Assembly (NCBI GenBank): GCA_013368445.1
Contig: JAACJO010000002.1
Span: 1,488,001-1,552,000 of the forward strand
Origin: Leucocoprinus leucothites
Lineage: Eukaryota > Basidiomycota > Agaricomycetes > Agaricales > Agaricaceae
Direction: 5' to 3'
Length of the DNA: 64,000 nucleotides
Below, piece by piece: positions 34,864 through 50,965 of this stretch. Within the stretch, counting starts at the first letter, position 1. Each line of letters opens with the position of its first letter. Under the pieces are notes generated by a model. The model was given only the letters and a program-made list of their open reading frames with translations. It was not told the DNA's origin and did no database searches. Both the position numbers and the translations under genes were made by a program.

Positions 34864-37800
34864 ATGAGCAGGGAACATGATCTCGGACGGGCTCCGTCGC
34901 CATGGAACAACCCAATGTCGCCAATGAATACCCCAGCTGTTACTGCCGACACTGAACAGACCAGAAGTCAACAAAACCTCGGCCAGTTTCCAGTGCATCC
35001 ACGGAATAACTCAAATCCTTCCCCCCCAAACACTGCTCGACCGTTGGAACGTCCAAATGTGCCCACTCGATCGGCCACATTTGGCACACCGGATCCCGAT
35101 CGCAATCTCACCTCCAACTCCTGGGCCCCTCAGAGCCGCAGCGAGGACCTCAATCACAGCTTCTCCTCCTCTCCCCAGAGCTCGACCTACCTCGCCACGT
35201 CTCCGAGGCCCTCCCCGGCCTTCCTGTCCTCAGCTGGCAGTAGCAGACCATCTACACCTGGAGGCACCCAGAACCTTAAACCGCGTTCAGCTTCTGGCCA
35301 TTCTGATGATTCAGATCAGCATCTGAGCGTTAATTCTCATGTATCTGCTCATTCTGCGTCTTCATCCCAATACAGTGCTGTCAAGCAAACGAGCGTTGCT
35401 TCCTCTACCTCCGCTAGCCTCGCCTCTTCGTGAGTCCCGATCACTTCAATTAGCGGAATTCCCATCACCGTGTGCCTTCGCCAACTTCCTTCTCATATAT
35501 GATTTTCATAGAACGTGCTCGGCCTGTGGTAAGGTCATGCAAGGCCAGTTTGTTCGCGCGCTCGGCACAGTCTTTCATTTGAACTGCTTCAAATGCATGG
35601 TGAGTGTTCTAGGTTCATTTCGTCGGTGATGTCCGGCTTCATATTCTTGCAGGATTGTGGCGAAGTTGTGGCCCAAAAATTCTTTCCAATTGAAGGCTCC
35701 GAAGGGAAGCAGCACCCACTCTGTGAGAGAGACTATTTCCGTAGGTTGAACCTCATATGTGCCAAGTGTGGTTCGGCCCTGAGAGGGAGTTACATCACCG
35801 CCTGCAGTGAGTATTGAAATTTCTCACCTCATATAACTACGATATTGATCTGTTTGGCTTCGTTTTTAGACAAGAAATTCCACGTAGAACACTTTGCATG
35901 CTCTGTCTGTCCAACATTATTTGGTCCTCAAGATTCGTACTACGAGCACGAAGGAGATGTTTATTGCCACTTCCATTATTCGACGAGGTTTGCGACAAAA
36001 TGTTCCGGGTGTAACAGTGCCATCCTCAAGCAATTTGTGGAGATTAATCGAAATATGCGAGACGAATGTTGGCACCCAGAATGCTACATGATCAATAAGG
36101 TAAGCAGTTCAGATTTTTGCATGAGCATTGAGAGTTGAATTTTGTTTGGGATCATAGTTCTGGAATGTGAAAGTCGTGTCAAGACGACCAACGAGCACAC
36201 CCTCAATTGAGGGAGAGGCACAAGAGCCGGCCTTTTTGGAGGAGGAACGAAAAGAAAATGCAGTTTCGCTGAGGGAAAAACAGGTCCGTATGGAGCAACA
36301 GGTGTACCGGATTTGGACGTACGTCCCCATTGCCTCGCCCTGCAAATTATCTTGTAGCTAACTTTCTCCAAGCGTTCTATCAGCGTTTGAGGAGTCTAGT
36401 GCGGCGTGCATCTCGGATATGCTACGACAAGTCAGCAATGGTCAATACCTGGACGCGATCCGCATGGCGGAAAAGTTCATCTTACACGTTGAGGTGTTGT
36501 TCGCCACCATCGATGATTTAGAGTTCCACTTCGCCAGACTTGGCATGAAAGGTTCGTTGTCTCTGTGAAGAAGTAAGCGCAAGTTCTTAAAGTATCACAT
36601 CAGGCATGTCCCACGTTCGCGAGGCACGCATGCTGTGCAGGAAGACTGTCGAGCTCTTCACACTACTCTCTCACACTCAAGAAACTGGCGCACGAAGGAT
36701 GGGCATGACGCAAGAGCTGTTGGCATTGGTGACAGGTCTTGCACACTATTTAAAGATTCTCATCAGGATCGCTTTGACGGGGGCCTTGAAGCTGGAGCGA
36801 GAGCAAAGCGTGAGGGAAGCAATGTCGTCTTTCTTAGACAAGTTGCACCTGCTCGCGGTCCAGGGAGGAAACCCAGCGGCTCGACGAGTGATCAAGGGCC
36901 ATCACGGGGAGACACCATCAAACCAAATCAACCCTCAGAACAATCATGGTACGCAAGGAGTTACCTATGGGTTCCGGAGTTTAGCACCAGAGAATGCGGG
37001 CGAGTCTCCATTTGCTCCCGCGGCTATTCGGGACAATCGGGTATCATCCCAAAATCCACCCTCGGACTTGTGCGTCAAGTGTGACAAGACGGTAGAAGAA
37101 GACTGTGTGAGGTTGGGCACATATCAGCGGTGGCATTCCAATTGCATCCAGTGCAAAGTATGTGGCAAGACTGCGCTAGTAGCCATCCCTAAGGAACAAT
37201 CCTCCAAGAGTGGGGATGAGCGAGACCCGAAGGACGCCCCTAATCAACCTCCTAAGCCTTCCACAGCGCGGAGACCACCCGCGAATACTGGAATCTTCGT
37301 CTTCGATCCTGAGTCACGGGTAGAGACTGCTTCCTTTGGTGAGGTTCCTCAAGTCATATACTGTACGGAACACGGAACACCCAATTGCCAGAGTGGGTTC
37401 CAGTCTGTGCAGCGTCTTGAGCAATATGCATTCTTGCTCAATGTCGCGTTGCGACGATTGTACCTCTTGCTGAAGAAACAGGGCGTCGTTCCGCTATCCC
37501 CGGGTGAGTATTCTCCGAATATCAAGGAAATCGTATCTCACAGTTGCGCTTCTAGTTGTTCCTTCACATGGAGAGGGTACTTCACCTACGAGCGCCATGG
37601 ATCCCCATCGCAATTCTGAATATCGCCGGGTGTCCAATGTCGAGCGTAAAATCTCAGCTACAGCTCGCTTACCCAAGCGATCAACGATCATTGAAAGCCC
37701 AGCTGGCAAGATCGCCCATCCTTCCGACGTTGGACAGGCTAGTCAGCGATCACATGAACAAGTTAGCCAACAGCATGCAACCGCAAGCCATCCCGTTCCA

Positions 37801-39734
37801 CAACCATCAAATGCCTACCCTGTGCAGCCTCAACCCCAACGGCCACAAGTACATCAAATATCCTCTCACCCAGAATCCCTGCTCCCATATAACCAGCCTC
37901 CGCCGACGCCTTCTCAACATTCTGCACAATCTCCGCCCTCTCAATATGCTAAGCCCAACCTTGCTAAACTTCCTCTTGACCCTCAGACAGGCCAGGTCCT
38001 AAGGCCTGCCTTTGCTCGAAACAATACTGAAGTCATGATTTTGGAGGATAGTGCGCCAAACTCGCCCACTGGGGGAGAGGAGAGTCATTTTGCCCCAGCA
38101 AGTGACAACAAGACATTCTCGCTTGGTGATATTCATTCCATTGTGGAAGCTGCCCAGGCACGCGAGCAGCATCGTTCTCTTCCACGAGAGACTTCTCTGC
38201 CGTATATTGCTGACCTTAGCGCGCTCGAGTTGGCAATCGTGAAGCATTTCGCTGTGCTTGCCTTAACACGATCTCCCTTGAGAGACAACTTTGACCTAGA
38301 TGAGCTGTTGGAGATGGTTGAGCCGAAGAAGAGCAATTTTTGGCAGAAACTCTTCAGGGGTGGTAGAAGGGCTCCCAGGGAAAAGGGTATGTATTGTAGT
38401 CAAGTCCCTCATGCAGATAATCCTCACCTCAACCTTCAGTGGTATTCGGAGAACGACTTGAGGTGCTGGTTGAAAGAGAAGGCGCAGATTGTCTACTCGG
38501 TGCAAGTGAGGCTGCCCTGCGGGTACCAAGCTTCATTGACGATGTGATCTCTGCGATGAGGCAGATGGGTAAGATTTCCTGTGAACTTGGATTTTAGACA
38601 CGTGGTTGACTGATTGCACCTTAGATATGTCAGTTGAGGGTATTTTCCGCAAAAATGGCAACATCAGGCGGTTGAATGCAGCAATGGAAGCAATCGACCG
38701 AGACCCTTCTTCCGTCGACTTCACGCAAGACAATCCCGTTCAGTTGGCGGCGCTCTTGAAGAAGTTCCTGGGTGGACTTCCCGAACCGTTGATGACATTC
38801 AAACTTCATCGGCTGTTTGTGGCTTCGCAGAGTGAGTATGCCATTACTACCTTGATTTATACAGGGACTGACATGTCGATGTTTAGATCTTCCCTCGGAT
38901 GAGGACCGCAAACGTTATCTCCATCTCATCTCGCTCATTATGCCTAAGCCACATCGCGACACCATGGAAGTCCTCTTCGTGTTCCTCAAGTGGGTAGCGT
39001 CCTTTGCGCACATGGACTCTGAGACAGGTAACCTAATGGACCTTCCCAATCTTGCAACTGTGATTGCCCCAAGTATCATGAGAGCACGGGGTCGGGACCC
39101 TATGCGCGACGACACATTTGGCGCGCTCAGAGTTGTTACAAACCTTCTGGAGAATCAGGATGAGTTCTTCCTCGTACCAGAGGACATGGTTCCAGTCCTA
39201 CAAGATCAAGAGTACTTCACTAACTTTATGGAACTTACCGGAAAAGATTTCCTCAAGAAGTGTGAAACTTATATGAAAGTAAAAGGGAACGGCAGACCAC
39301 CGCCTTCGAATGGGCACTATAATGGCCCTATTAACGGAAACAATCGACACCCTCCCCCAATGATGACTTCGCCTACTTCGGAGCGCCCACCGTATAACAC
39401 GCCCTTCGCTCCTGATCCTCGGAGTCGGCAACAGACTCCACTGCAGACTTCACATCCGATGCAAATTGGTATGCCTCCGAGCAGCGATGTGCATGTATCC
39501 CCTACTTCGCCGTCTACGCCGCAGGGCATACCGCAGAACTCCCAAAGGACGTCACCAATGGAGGAATGGCACCAACCACCGCCTCGCCTCCGCGATCCGA
39601 ATGCACCATCATCCCGACCACCCTCATTCTCGGACTTACCTCGCCCGAGCTTTGACAATTCCCAGGCCCCGTCTTCGTCACCAAACCTACCCTCTACCAA
39701 TGGCTACCCCTCCGCAGTACGCCAGCGTACGTGA
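34864..39734 (+). CDS. LIM-domain RhoGAP (Rga-type)
   Basis: Predicted GTPase-activating protein for Cdc42/Rho in polarity control. Start at 34864; the first 189 residues are Ser/Pro-rich and probably disordered. LIM-type zinc fingers follow: CSACGKVMQGQFVRALGTVF then HLNCFKCMDCGE; a second starting CAKCGSALRGSYITACNKKF; a third, CSGCNSAILKQFVEINRNMR; and, after a helical segment, a fourth half-LIM CVKCDKTVEEDCVRLGTYQR then WHSNCIQCKVCGK. The RhoGAP domain lies in the last exons, with FGERLEVLVEREGADCLLG and the arginine finger in SVEGIFRKNGNIRRLNAAME, then NPVQLAALLKKFLGGLPEPL and LPNLATVIAPSIMRARG. The C-terminus is a Pro/Ser-rich tail ending AVRQRT. Domain order matches yeast Rga1/Rga2. 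The GTPase target is inferred. Confidence 0.9.
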
Positions 39735-40196
39735 TGAGTGCCGTATCTTGATATATCCACGCTCCTTTATTGTCTGTTATATTTTGTGGTTAGCCTTGAT
39801 TGGCAAACCCGTTCGCTCGTTCTACTATGGCCCTTCCCTCCTGAGTGACTTTTTTTTTTCAATACCTGTACTTTACCTTCACTGCCGACCGTTTTTCATT
39901 ATATATAGTATCACTCGGACGATTTTATTCGCGGTACTCATTATACCCCCACTGCATGGAAATGCACAGATGAAATATTTTTGTATCAACTGCTAACTTT
40001 TGGATTGCTGGTGAAAATGAATATATATTTTCCTTTGCGAAGAGCAGTGATGTCGATGAGTGTGCACACAAGATCAAATAGTGAGAGCCACGTGAGAAAC
40101 CCCGGACTAGGGTTACCTTTTACCAGTGACAGTTCCCGCCGGATATCCTTGAGCTTTCTTGAGTGCTGGGGAACGTCGTTGAGGCTGTTGACCACA
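39735..40196. other. Intergenic between RhoGAP and symplekin, no gene seen
   Basis: Tandem genes. A T9 run at about 39851-39859 and T-rich sequence follow the RhoGAP stop and may hold its polyadenylation region. Confidence 0.5.
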
Positions 40197-43100
40197 ATGG
40201 CTACAACCCCGGTCGATCCTCTTCAGCTCCTACAGGCTGCATTGACAGCCCCAGAGAATACAAAAGAACAGGCTGACCTCCTTGCATCGCTCCGTGAAAC
40301 TCTTGAACACCACCCCGCACCCATCCCAATTCTCGTGCACACGCTTATTCGCAAGGTTACGGATGCAGAGGATTCGTTGCTAAAGAGATGGATTCTTGAC
40401 CTGCTGCACTTTGCGCTCGGTCGTTCGACGCTGTCTATTGAGCAGCGCACTCAGAGTTCGTCGTTGTTTAGTCTCTAATTTGGCCCGTATATCAATTCTG
40501 TTCAATTTGACAGTGGCTTTACAACTCCTCGATCCACTCGCGCAGCTCCTCGATGAACCACAAGTCCACTTTGTCAAGATTACCATACAGTGTTTGACTA
40601 GTGTATATCCTCTGTTGTTCCGGCATCTGTGAGTCAAGAGCGCGTTTGCCACTATACTTTTCCAGGCTCACACGACTACATCATAGGTGCATTAACCGAA
40701 GTAACCCCAATCCATGGCATACTCTCACAACGTGCAAGAACCGGATAATTGATATGGTGTGGTCGACAGCGGGGAGTGTTGGAGTGCGGCTGTCAGCGAT
40801 GAAGTTCGTGCAACGCGTGATCCTCGTTCAGACGCGCGGTGTCCAAGACCCTAGGGTAGTTATCTATAAATCATCTCTAGCGATAGAGACCTGTATCCCT
40901 GAAATAATTGTGCAATTCACAGCTTCAGAAACCAAACGACCCGAACATCTCGTTTTGTCCTGTTGACCACCCCTTCATATCTGCTGCAAGACTTGAGACG
41001 GAGGGACAGAAGCTGTTGGAAGGGTTGATTGCGACGTTGTTCTCCAGCCAGTGAGTTAGGATTATGCCCGTTGTTCTCCTTCTCAAAGCTAACGACTGGC
41101 TCAGAGATGTAGACCTCCTAACCGCCTTGCTAAACAGCTGGGCTGCCCTTGTCAAGCAGCGACCGGCTATTCTACAAAATCTGATACCTGCGCTGAGGTC
41201 ATGGACGCCTTCAGCCCTCGAAAAGCTTCCCGCATTCAGTGTCAAGAGCGTAGAGAAGGCATTCAGGATCCTACTTGTCCACATTAACCGGTGTGTGCTG
41301 GATTCCATTGCAATGACTGTCCCCTTAAGTCTCTATACAGATTCTGTGTCCCGCCCAACAGTCCTATGAGTGTGCAAATCAACGAAACATTGAACACACA
41401 AGCACAGCGTATGGAAGCAGCAGCAAGAGACGAAAAGCAACGACGGGATAATCGAAAACGGGCTGCCTCAATACCAGCAGGAGAACCCTCCGACGCAAAA
41501 CGGCCCAAGCTCGAGTCCGAGACGTCAAACGCACAAAATATCGCCTCTACCCTCGCCGCCTTCGACTTCACCTCTCTTCCCCCCTCCCTGATTACTGACC
41601 TTATCATTGCCAACCTTGAAGCCTTTACTGAACCTGCCCTCGAGGCCCTCGTTCAACAATACCGACAACAACGTGGAGCAACAAAAATACCCTCTCAACC
41701 TTCGACCTCAACACCTCCTACAGGTACTCCAACACCTGCTCCCTCGTCCGCCCTCCCTCCGAATGTACCCACGGGACCTCGAAAACTTTTAGCCCAGCAA
41801 GCGGTAGAACGAAGTTCAACACCGCCTGCACGGGCAACGACCCCTGTAGTCAAGGTCGAAGAACCTGTTGATCCTTTGCAAATGGATATTGACCAGGATG
41901 AGCTGGAGTTCGAACCTGAAACACTAAACGCCCAGGTATACCTTCTTCTATAGCACAAAATGCGCATATTTATATTAATATCCTTCCCCCAGCTTTCAGG
42001 AGGCGAGCCTACTGCTGAGGATGAGCAACCTACTGCTGAGTTTGCATTTGATGGCCTCCAGGCTATTGAGTTCAAGCTCCCTTCACCAAGAGACCTGCCG
42101 GAAGACAATCGTATATCCTTGATCACCGGTTCATTAGCACGTGTGTGGACGGGGGCAGACGAACTGCCTGTGGAGTCGCTGCAGGCCGGTGGGACATCAC
42201 CTAACGAGGTATGGATGTTGTTGCTGGTGCGTTTGATTACCAGAGTGGCACAACCGCCAGTGGATGAGAGTGCGGAGGAGGATAGTAAAGACTTGGCTGT
42301 CCAAGATTTCTATGTTCGTCAGGACAAACTGCGTCAGAAGCTGTGTGATTATATCATGGATGATTTTCCTTCAAGGTTCGAAAATAATCTCTACTGTTGG
42401 ACACCAGCTAACTTCGTAGAGTACAGAGTACGGCTAGCTACTACTTGGATGAATGAAGAATGGTACAATGATCAGATTCATTCAGAGCGAGATAATAACT
42501 GGGTTGGTTCAAGTCACTTCTTCTCTTATGTCCAGGCGCTAAGTTTCTCATCTAGCGGCCGAATTACGACATCTGGTTAAATCAGATTGTAGCCTCATAT
42601 CAAACACTATTGGATGGAAGGGATCGTACATTCTCAAGATTCGTCTTGGATCTACCCGCTGTTCCTCCCGACGTGCTTGGTCTTCTGCGGGACTTGTGTG
42701 TAGACGAGTCGAGGTATTGTATCCTTCCGACAAACTGTCCCAGGCACTCATTTTTTCCATAGTGATAAAGTGACAATTGGGTTCATCACCCTGCGTGGTC
42801 TAGTATTACAACGACCGTCGCTGAGAACGGAGGCGCTTAACATACTTTTGGAGCTCACGACTCACCCGGGTCAGTGGTTTCCGTGTTGGAATGGGATCCT
42901 ATCTGACATTTGTCTCCAGATAAGAAGACACGAGCGGCAGCGATCAATGTAGTGAAAGCTTGGGTGCCACATCTACAACCCATGTACTCAATGATCCACG
43001 AGTTTGCCCTGCAAATGTTGCGAAAACTCAAGTTTACGCCAGCCAATGGTCACGCCAAACCGCAAAAAGAGCAACAGCAGGGAGATGCGGAAGTGTCTGA

Positions 43101-44583
43101 CGTCACCATGAGTGATACCACCGTACCCAAGGAGAACGGTATCCATGCTGAAGGACAAGATGAGATAGAGGGACAAACCCCTATTGTTGTGGATGGTGAG
43201 AAAGCTTCGGCTGCGGACCAGGAGGAGACGGTAGAAAATAGTCCGCCCCCAGAAGAAGACCTGGTACACACACCCTATCTCCCGGAACGGATAGAGCTGC
43301 CTGCGCAAAAAGCCCAAGTGCTTCAACATGTCGAGCTTTTATTCGCGCTATCTGTCAAGATTCCGGAGCTTTTGGAAGAGTGAGCTCCTCATAACTTTTG
43401 AATCATTATTTTTGGAGCTGACATGGTACAAGGTTGTTCCACGCGTATGGCCAAATGGACATCACAGTCCAAGAAGCCATTCAAGATCTCATAACCGCAC
43501 TTATCAAGTCTCTTGGGCCTAACAATGGCAAACTGCTAACACTCATGCGTAATTTCCCCGATGGGGCCGAATCACTTGCCTTGCGGGTCCTAACGATCTT
43601 CACCGAAAATGGGCGCGCAAGTTCCACGCTTGTTGCTTTGGTAAAGGCCCTGATTAGCAAACGGGAACTCGATGCGCGGTTCCTTATCCCAATCATCGCT
43701 GAGATGGACAGGGTATGTTATTTTGGTTCGCGTGGCAGCAGAGTGGTTTGAGTTTCTAATTTGATCTCATCCAATAGGCAGACATCATTCGCCATATACC
43801 TAAGATTGTGTCGATCTTGAACGGACAAGCGGAGAATAGGAACATTGTCAGGAATGTGTTCAATTCTATTGTTGCTACTTCGACGTTTGGGACTGCTAGC
43901 TCGAATATGCCGAGAGTACGGCAGAGCGAGCTGCTTCCACCAGATCGTCTGATGGTGCTGCTACACCAGTGCGAAAAGGAGATCGGGCTGAAGAGCGCAA
44001 TGGAAGGCATGTCGTAGTTATTAAAGTTCTGTTTTTCATTCTCACAAATTTTACAGCGATCAATATTTGCTTCTCGATGACAGAAATTTTCCGCTCCGAA
44101 GTGCTCGGTGCAGTGATGCAGCAGCTCATAGACGAGTCGAATTTACCTACATTGTTCTTACGAACAGTAAGTCTGTTTGACTTTTAGGATTAGGGTTACC
44201 TGATCCGAGTTTTGTTGTAGGTGATTCAAGCAGTGACAACGTACAAAACCCTGGTCGGATTTGTTTCGACCACTCTGCTCTCACGGCTTATCACAAAAAA
44301 GATCTGGACGAACCCTCCATTATGGGAAGGCTTCATCTGGTGTGCAAAAGTCACGGCGCCATCGAGTTTCAACGCTTTATTGCAGTTGCCGAAAGACCAG
44401 TTGCGCGAACTTGTCGATAAGCAGCCAAGCTTGAAGACGTCACTCCGAGACTACGTCACAAAAAGGGCACCGAACAAAGCCCGCCTTGCTGGGTTGCTGG
44501 ATATTTTTGGAGAGATGGAAGACGCGGCTGGCACACCAGCGTCTGCTGAGGGTTCTCGGACAGGATCACCTGCACTCTCTTGA
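40197..44583 (+). CDS. PTA1: Symplekin/Pta1, cleavage and polyadenylation scaffold
   Basis: HEAT-repeat scaffold of the mRNA 3'-end processing complex. Start at 40197 gives MATTPVDPLQLLQAALTAPE. The N-terminal HEAT domain continues through LLKRWILDLLHFALGRSTLS and DMVWSTAGSVGVRLSAMKFV, and contains QTRGVQDPR then the symplekin-like ISFCPVDHPFISAARLE read across an intron. A Lys/Arg-rich linker (RRDNRKRAASIPAGEPSDAK) and Pro/Thr-rich segments follow. The C-terminal symplekin domain is unmistakable: FHAYGQMDITVQEAIQDLIT, LPPDRLMVLLHQCEKEIGLK, EAINICFSMTEIFRSEVLGA, QQLIDESNLPTLFLRTVIQA and VTTYKTLVGFVSTTLLSRLI. It ends SRTGSPALS. An acidic, Gln/Glu-rich insert lies near 43050-43290. Many introns interrupt it; the order and spacing of conserved blocks is normal. 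Confidence 0.92.
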
Positions 44584-44996
44584 GGAGTGGGGGACTGTCG
44601 GATGCTTATTATGACTTTCCATTATTGTGTAGTGCATTTAGATTAGGTCTTTAGTCGCCGAGAATATGAGCGCTGTAATAATAATATGGTTACTTTTGGA
44701 AATCAAGGATGTTGTCGGGGATAAAAAGTCGGGTATCGTAGATCTGGCAAGCCTGGATATCATGATGAGCTCGTGTTCGTGGTCAGCAGGGAAGTCCCAT
44801 TGAGAACGGGCACCGTGGCCTCGACATTTCGTCACAGCCCCAGGTGCAGCAACTTAGCAATTGACTCACCGCAACACGAAAGCTATTGACCGCCACAGTC
44901 ACGTTCTCTCCATTTCCTGATACGCGCACCTTTCTCATTCCCCACTTATCTGTCTCCCTTACCTGGTGTGTTGAGGTTAACAGCTTGCTCTGATTC
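44584..44996. other. Intergenic region upstream of the MAPK, no gene supported
   Basis: 413 bp. A minus-strand frame (44783-44998) begins at the same CATG as the proposed MAPK start; it has no recognisable family and no convincing splice continuation. Confidence 0.45.
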
Positions 44997-47820
<2,824 letters not shown>

Positions 47821-48032
47821 GATTGCCGATGAGGCTTAAGTAGGATCTGGACAGCAAGAATATTTAGAACACATATATACTAATATCTAGGGTGGCTTGG
47901 GGTGCAAAACATGTAATAAGTATAATGGATACAATGGTGGATTACAAGGTACAAAAGCTGCCGGGTAACATCTGTCGGATGGGCTCCAAAGCAAAGATAC
48001 GAAAACGAGGTTAGAATAAATACAGTGAGGGA

Positions 48033-49181
48033 CTAATCGCCAAGGATATCCTTAATTCCTATGGGAAAACTGTGAACCAAATCCTCAAATTGGGAAGAGG
48101 GAACTTACTGTCAATTATGTCTAGATATGCTGTAGTGGCGGGGCTATCTGGGTACTCGTCCAGGAAACTAACCCCATAGTCGGCGCTCTTTCCGATACGA
48201 GGATCAAGCGGGACAGAACCAAGGAACTCAACGCCAGTCTCCTTTGCCAGCCGTTTGCCACCACCCGTACTTGGCTTGAATATCTGCGACTCGTTCTTGC
48301 AGTTCGGGCATACAAAACCGGACATGTTCTCCACAAGACCAATAATTCTTATCCCGACCTTTTTGCAAAAATCAATCTCCCGTCTAACATCCTGCAAAGC
48401 AACTTCCTGGGGTGTCGTGATTAACACTGCACCATCAATACCACTCTCTTTGAGGTACTGCACGATGCTCAGATGTTCATCGGATGTCCCAGGCGGAGTG
48501 TCCACAATCAGATAATCCAAGTCTCCCCAGTCGACGTCTTTGAGGAATTGACTGATGAGACCATTTTTCTTGGGACCTCGCCACATGATGGCGTCTTTGT
48601 GTGTTGGGAGCATGAAGCCTACAGACATGACACCAAGGTTGTCTTGTACGTAGACCGGTGACCAGCCAGAGGAGGATGAGTGGACTTGTTCGGAGGCGAT
48701 GCCGAAGATGGTGGGGATGGATGGACCACAGATGTCCACGTCCATTATACCGGTCTATTTTATGAGTAGAGTAAGTAGTGTGAAGAGGGAAATAGTAGAA
48801 GTATGGGGGTAGGGAGGCGCACCTGGGTGTCTTCGTCAACGGCGAAAGCCCAGCCTAGTTGAGCGGTAAATGTTGATTTGCCAACCCCTCCTTTACCCGA
48901 TAAGACAAGAATTTTGCGTTTGACGTTGGTCATTCGCTCTTTGATAAGGGGTAGATTTGGGTCTGGCAGTTGGGTTGCACCAGAGGCGCATACTGCTTGG
49001 TTTGCGCACCCAGCACAAGCGTCGGACTTGCCTGCGAGCTCGGATTCTGTGCCCTAGAGATCGTATGAGTTTTTCAAATGTGAAGTTTATGGCGTATGGT
49101 ACATACAGGGCAGTGCTCTGGTGCATTTACAGGCACTGAAAGAGGATTGGGAACGCTTGTGGGAGCTTGAACAGCGATCAT
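48033..49181 (-). CDS. NBP35: Cytosolic Fe-S cluster assembly scaffold NTPase Nbp35
   Basis: P-loop scaffold that assembles 4Fe-4S clusters for cytosolic and nuclear proteins with Cfd1. Start at 49181 gives [20 protein letters not shown]. The N-terminal cluster-binding cysteines are visible as HCPG, then [10 protein letters not shown], matching the Nbp35 pattern C-x13-C-x2-C-x5-C. The deviant Walker A is [20 protein letters not shown]. After an intron come [33 protein letters not shown] and [20 protein letters not shown]. The C-terminal bridging CxxC lies in [13 protein letters not shown]. The last exon is tiny (RIKDILGD) and ends at 48033. The N-terminal cysteines separate it from Cfd1. It converges with the MAPK gene. 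Confidence 0.95.
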
Positions 49182-49340
49182 GGGTGAAAAGTAAAAAGTC
49201 CAGAGATAAGTAGCCGGAATGGTATTAGCAATTATATCCGAAGCATGACTAAGTAAGTAGATATTTGTCCATATTTGCCCAAAATAGAAGAGAAATCTAA
49301 TCAAGGAAACCCAAGATCATGAAACTACTTTTGAACTTCT

Positions 49341-50468
49341 TCATGAGTCCTCCCAACCTCCAGTACCACCAGAAATACTATCAAGCCACTGCTTCTTGCC
49401 CTCTACGTATCCATATTCTCGTGAATATGGCCAAACCCATGGTGATTCCTTGAACAAGATAATACGCGGATCGTCCTGGGCACATTTTTCAAGTTCGCTA
49501 AGGGCGGTTTGGCGCATTACCTGCATCATGTACGATGCTGCGCAATTTCCTCGAGATTGTGTTGGTCCAGGATGGAAAAATATACGCTGTAACGTCTCTG
49601 GGAAATGTGGTCTCTTGGTTTTGGCTCCTTCGTCGTCATCGTCTTCGGCTCTGTTCACTGTGGCTACCCCCTGCCAATAATCATCAACATATCCATAACC
49701 CTGGTAAAACTCCTCATCATCCCCCGGCCCTTCCAACCCACTCGCAGGCAACAACTGCCTCAAAAACATTCTACCCGACTCGACATACCCATCCGCACAC
49801 TGTATCCTCAAATGCGTCAAATACGGCGCATAGTGCCTAATGGCAAGATACGTCCGATCCTTGATACACGTAAACACATCCGTCAAATATAACCTCCTCA
49901 AGGAAGGTATAGGCGGGTACAAAGTATCGCAAAAGTCGTCATTACAATCGTAATGATCGTAGAACGGACCTTGGATGGAGAGTTCTTCAAGGACTGTGAA
50001 TGATGTGGGGAAGAATGTTTCTTCGCGGTAAAAGTCCATGAGGATGTGTAGGTTGAGGACAGTGGGTGCTATGAATTCGAGGATGCGGTACATGTCGGAT
50101 AGTATTTCGTGGTTTGATCTTGGTTCTGTTTGGCAGGTGTGGTCGGAGCTTGTGGGATGAAGAGAAGGATGTTTGGGAGTTTGGAGGGCTCCTCCAAGAA
50201 TCAAGTCGAGGACGGTTGAGCAGGGTTTAAACGTGGACATGAAGAGGTATTTGACACGACGGTGTTGAGAGCTGTCAGCCAACGATTTGGCGAAACGCTC
50301 TATCGCGTGAGGGCCAACGAGAGCGATGGACTGGTATTGGTAGGGTTTAGACACTGCATGTATGTAGCGGGAGACGAGGGCTAATGACCTTCCAGTCTGA
50401 CCACCGTCGGAACAGCTCAGTTCGAAGATTTTACCCCAAATTTCGACAGGCGCGTTTTGTGCAGCCAT
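49341..50468 (-). CDS. F-box-like protein of unknown target
   Basis: An uninterrupted 375-residue frame starting at 50468 (MAAQNAPVEIWGKIFELSCS); the longer frame upstream opens with TTG. The first 45 residues match an F-box-like motif (P-x-EIWxxIF...LALVSRYIHAVSKPYQYQSI), as in the very large agaricomycete F-box families. The middle part has leucine-rich, LRR-like segments (VLEELSIQGPFYDHYD; SLRRLYLTDVFTCIKDRTYL; YLTHLRIQCADGYVE). The acidic stretch AEDDDDEGAKTKRPHFPE is near residue 300. The end is rich in Trp and Gly. If it works as an F-box protein it would bring a substrate to an SCF ubiquitin ligase. The target is not predictable. Single-exon structure contrasts with neighbours. Confidence 0.75.
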   Translation of the reverse strand: MAAQNAPVEIWGKIFELSCSDGGQTGRSLALVSRYIHAVSKPYQYQSIALVGPHAIERFAKSLADSSQHRRVKYLFMSTFKPCSTVLDLILGGALQTPKHPSLHPTSSDHTCQTEPRSNHEILSDMYRILEFIAPTVLNLHILMDFYREETFFPTSFTVLEELSIQGPFYDHYDCNDDFCDTLYPPIPSLRRLYLTDVFTCIKDRTYLAIRHYAPYLTHLRIQCADGYVESGRMFLRQLLPASGLEGPGDDEEFYQGYGYVDDYWQGVATVNRAEDDDDEGAKTKRPHFPETLQRIFFHPGPTQSRGNCAASYMMQVMRQTALSELEKCAQDDPRIILFKESPWVWPYSREYGYVEGKKQWLDSISGGTGGWEDS

Positions 50469-50965
50469 TTTTGTATAGTAAGGAGCGAATGTGAGAGAAA
50501 AGGAGAGGTTGAGTTTAAGGAGAGGAGACAGAAGCACTGAGGACGGAGCTTTGAGCTTTTGAAGGTACACGAGCGACAACGAGAGGAAATTCCTTCCCCG
50601 CCCCCCGCACTTTTTTAGTACTTACGTTTAGTTCGCTCAGGGCCCTGTTTGGTCAACCATACCAACACTCAGGGTGACAACGCCTAAGGCTCCATGTCGC
50701 ATGATTTAGACGGTCGTACGACAGACTTTAGGTCATGGAAGCCCGAAAAAAAAACAAAGATTCACATCCATGAGGCTAGTGTGTTGATGCGCCTCACATC
50801 AAGTCGACTAACAGAAAGAGAAAAAAAGGATAATGTCATAACGGGTGCACATAAGCATGGTGTTGCATGGTACTGCTTTTGTAGCGGAAAATGTAGGTGG
50901 AGATGACAACGGTTATAATAGCGAAAAGTACACAATGGAACAACCCTTCCCAGACGATGGACCCT

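Noticed and set aside
36606..37619. Separate single-exon gene of 337 codons
   Set aside because: It is an internal exon of the LIM-RhoGAP gene, containing the fourth LIM-like segment and continuing by splicing.
50469..50579. N-terminal extension of the F-box protein
   Set aside because: The extension starts with TTG; the first ATG at 50468 begins just before the F-box motif.
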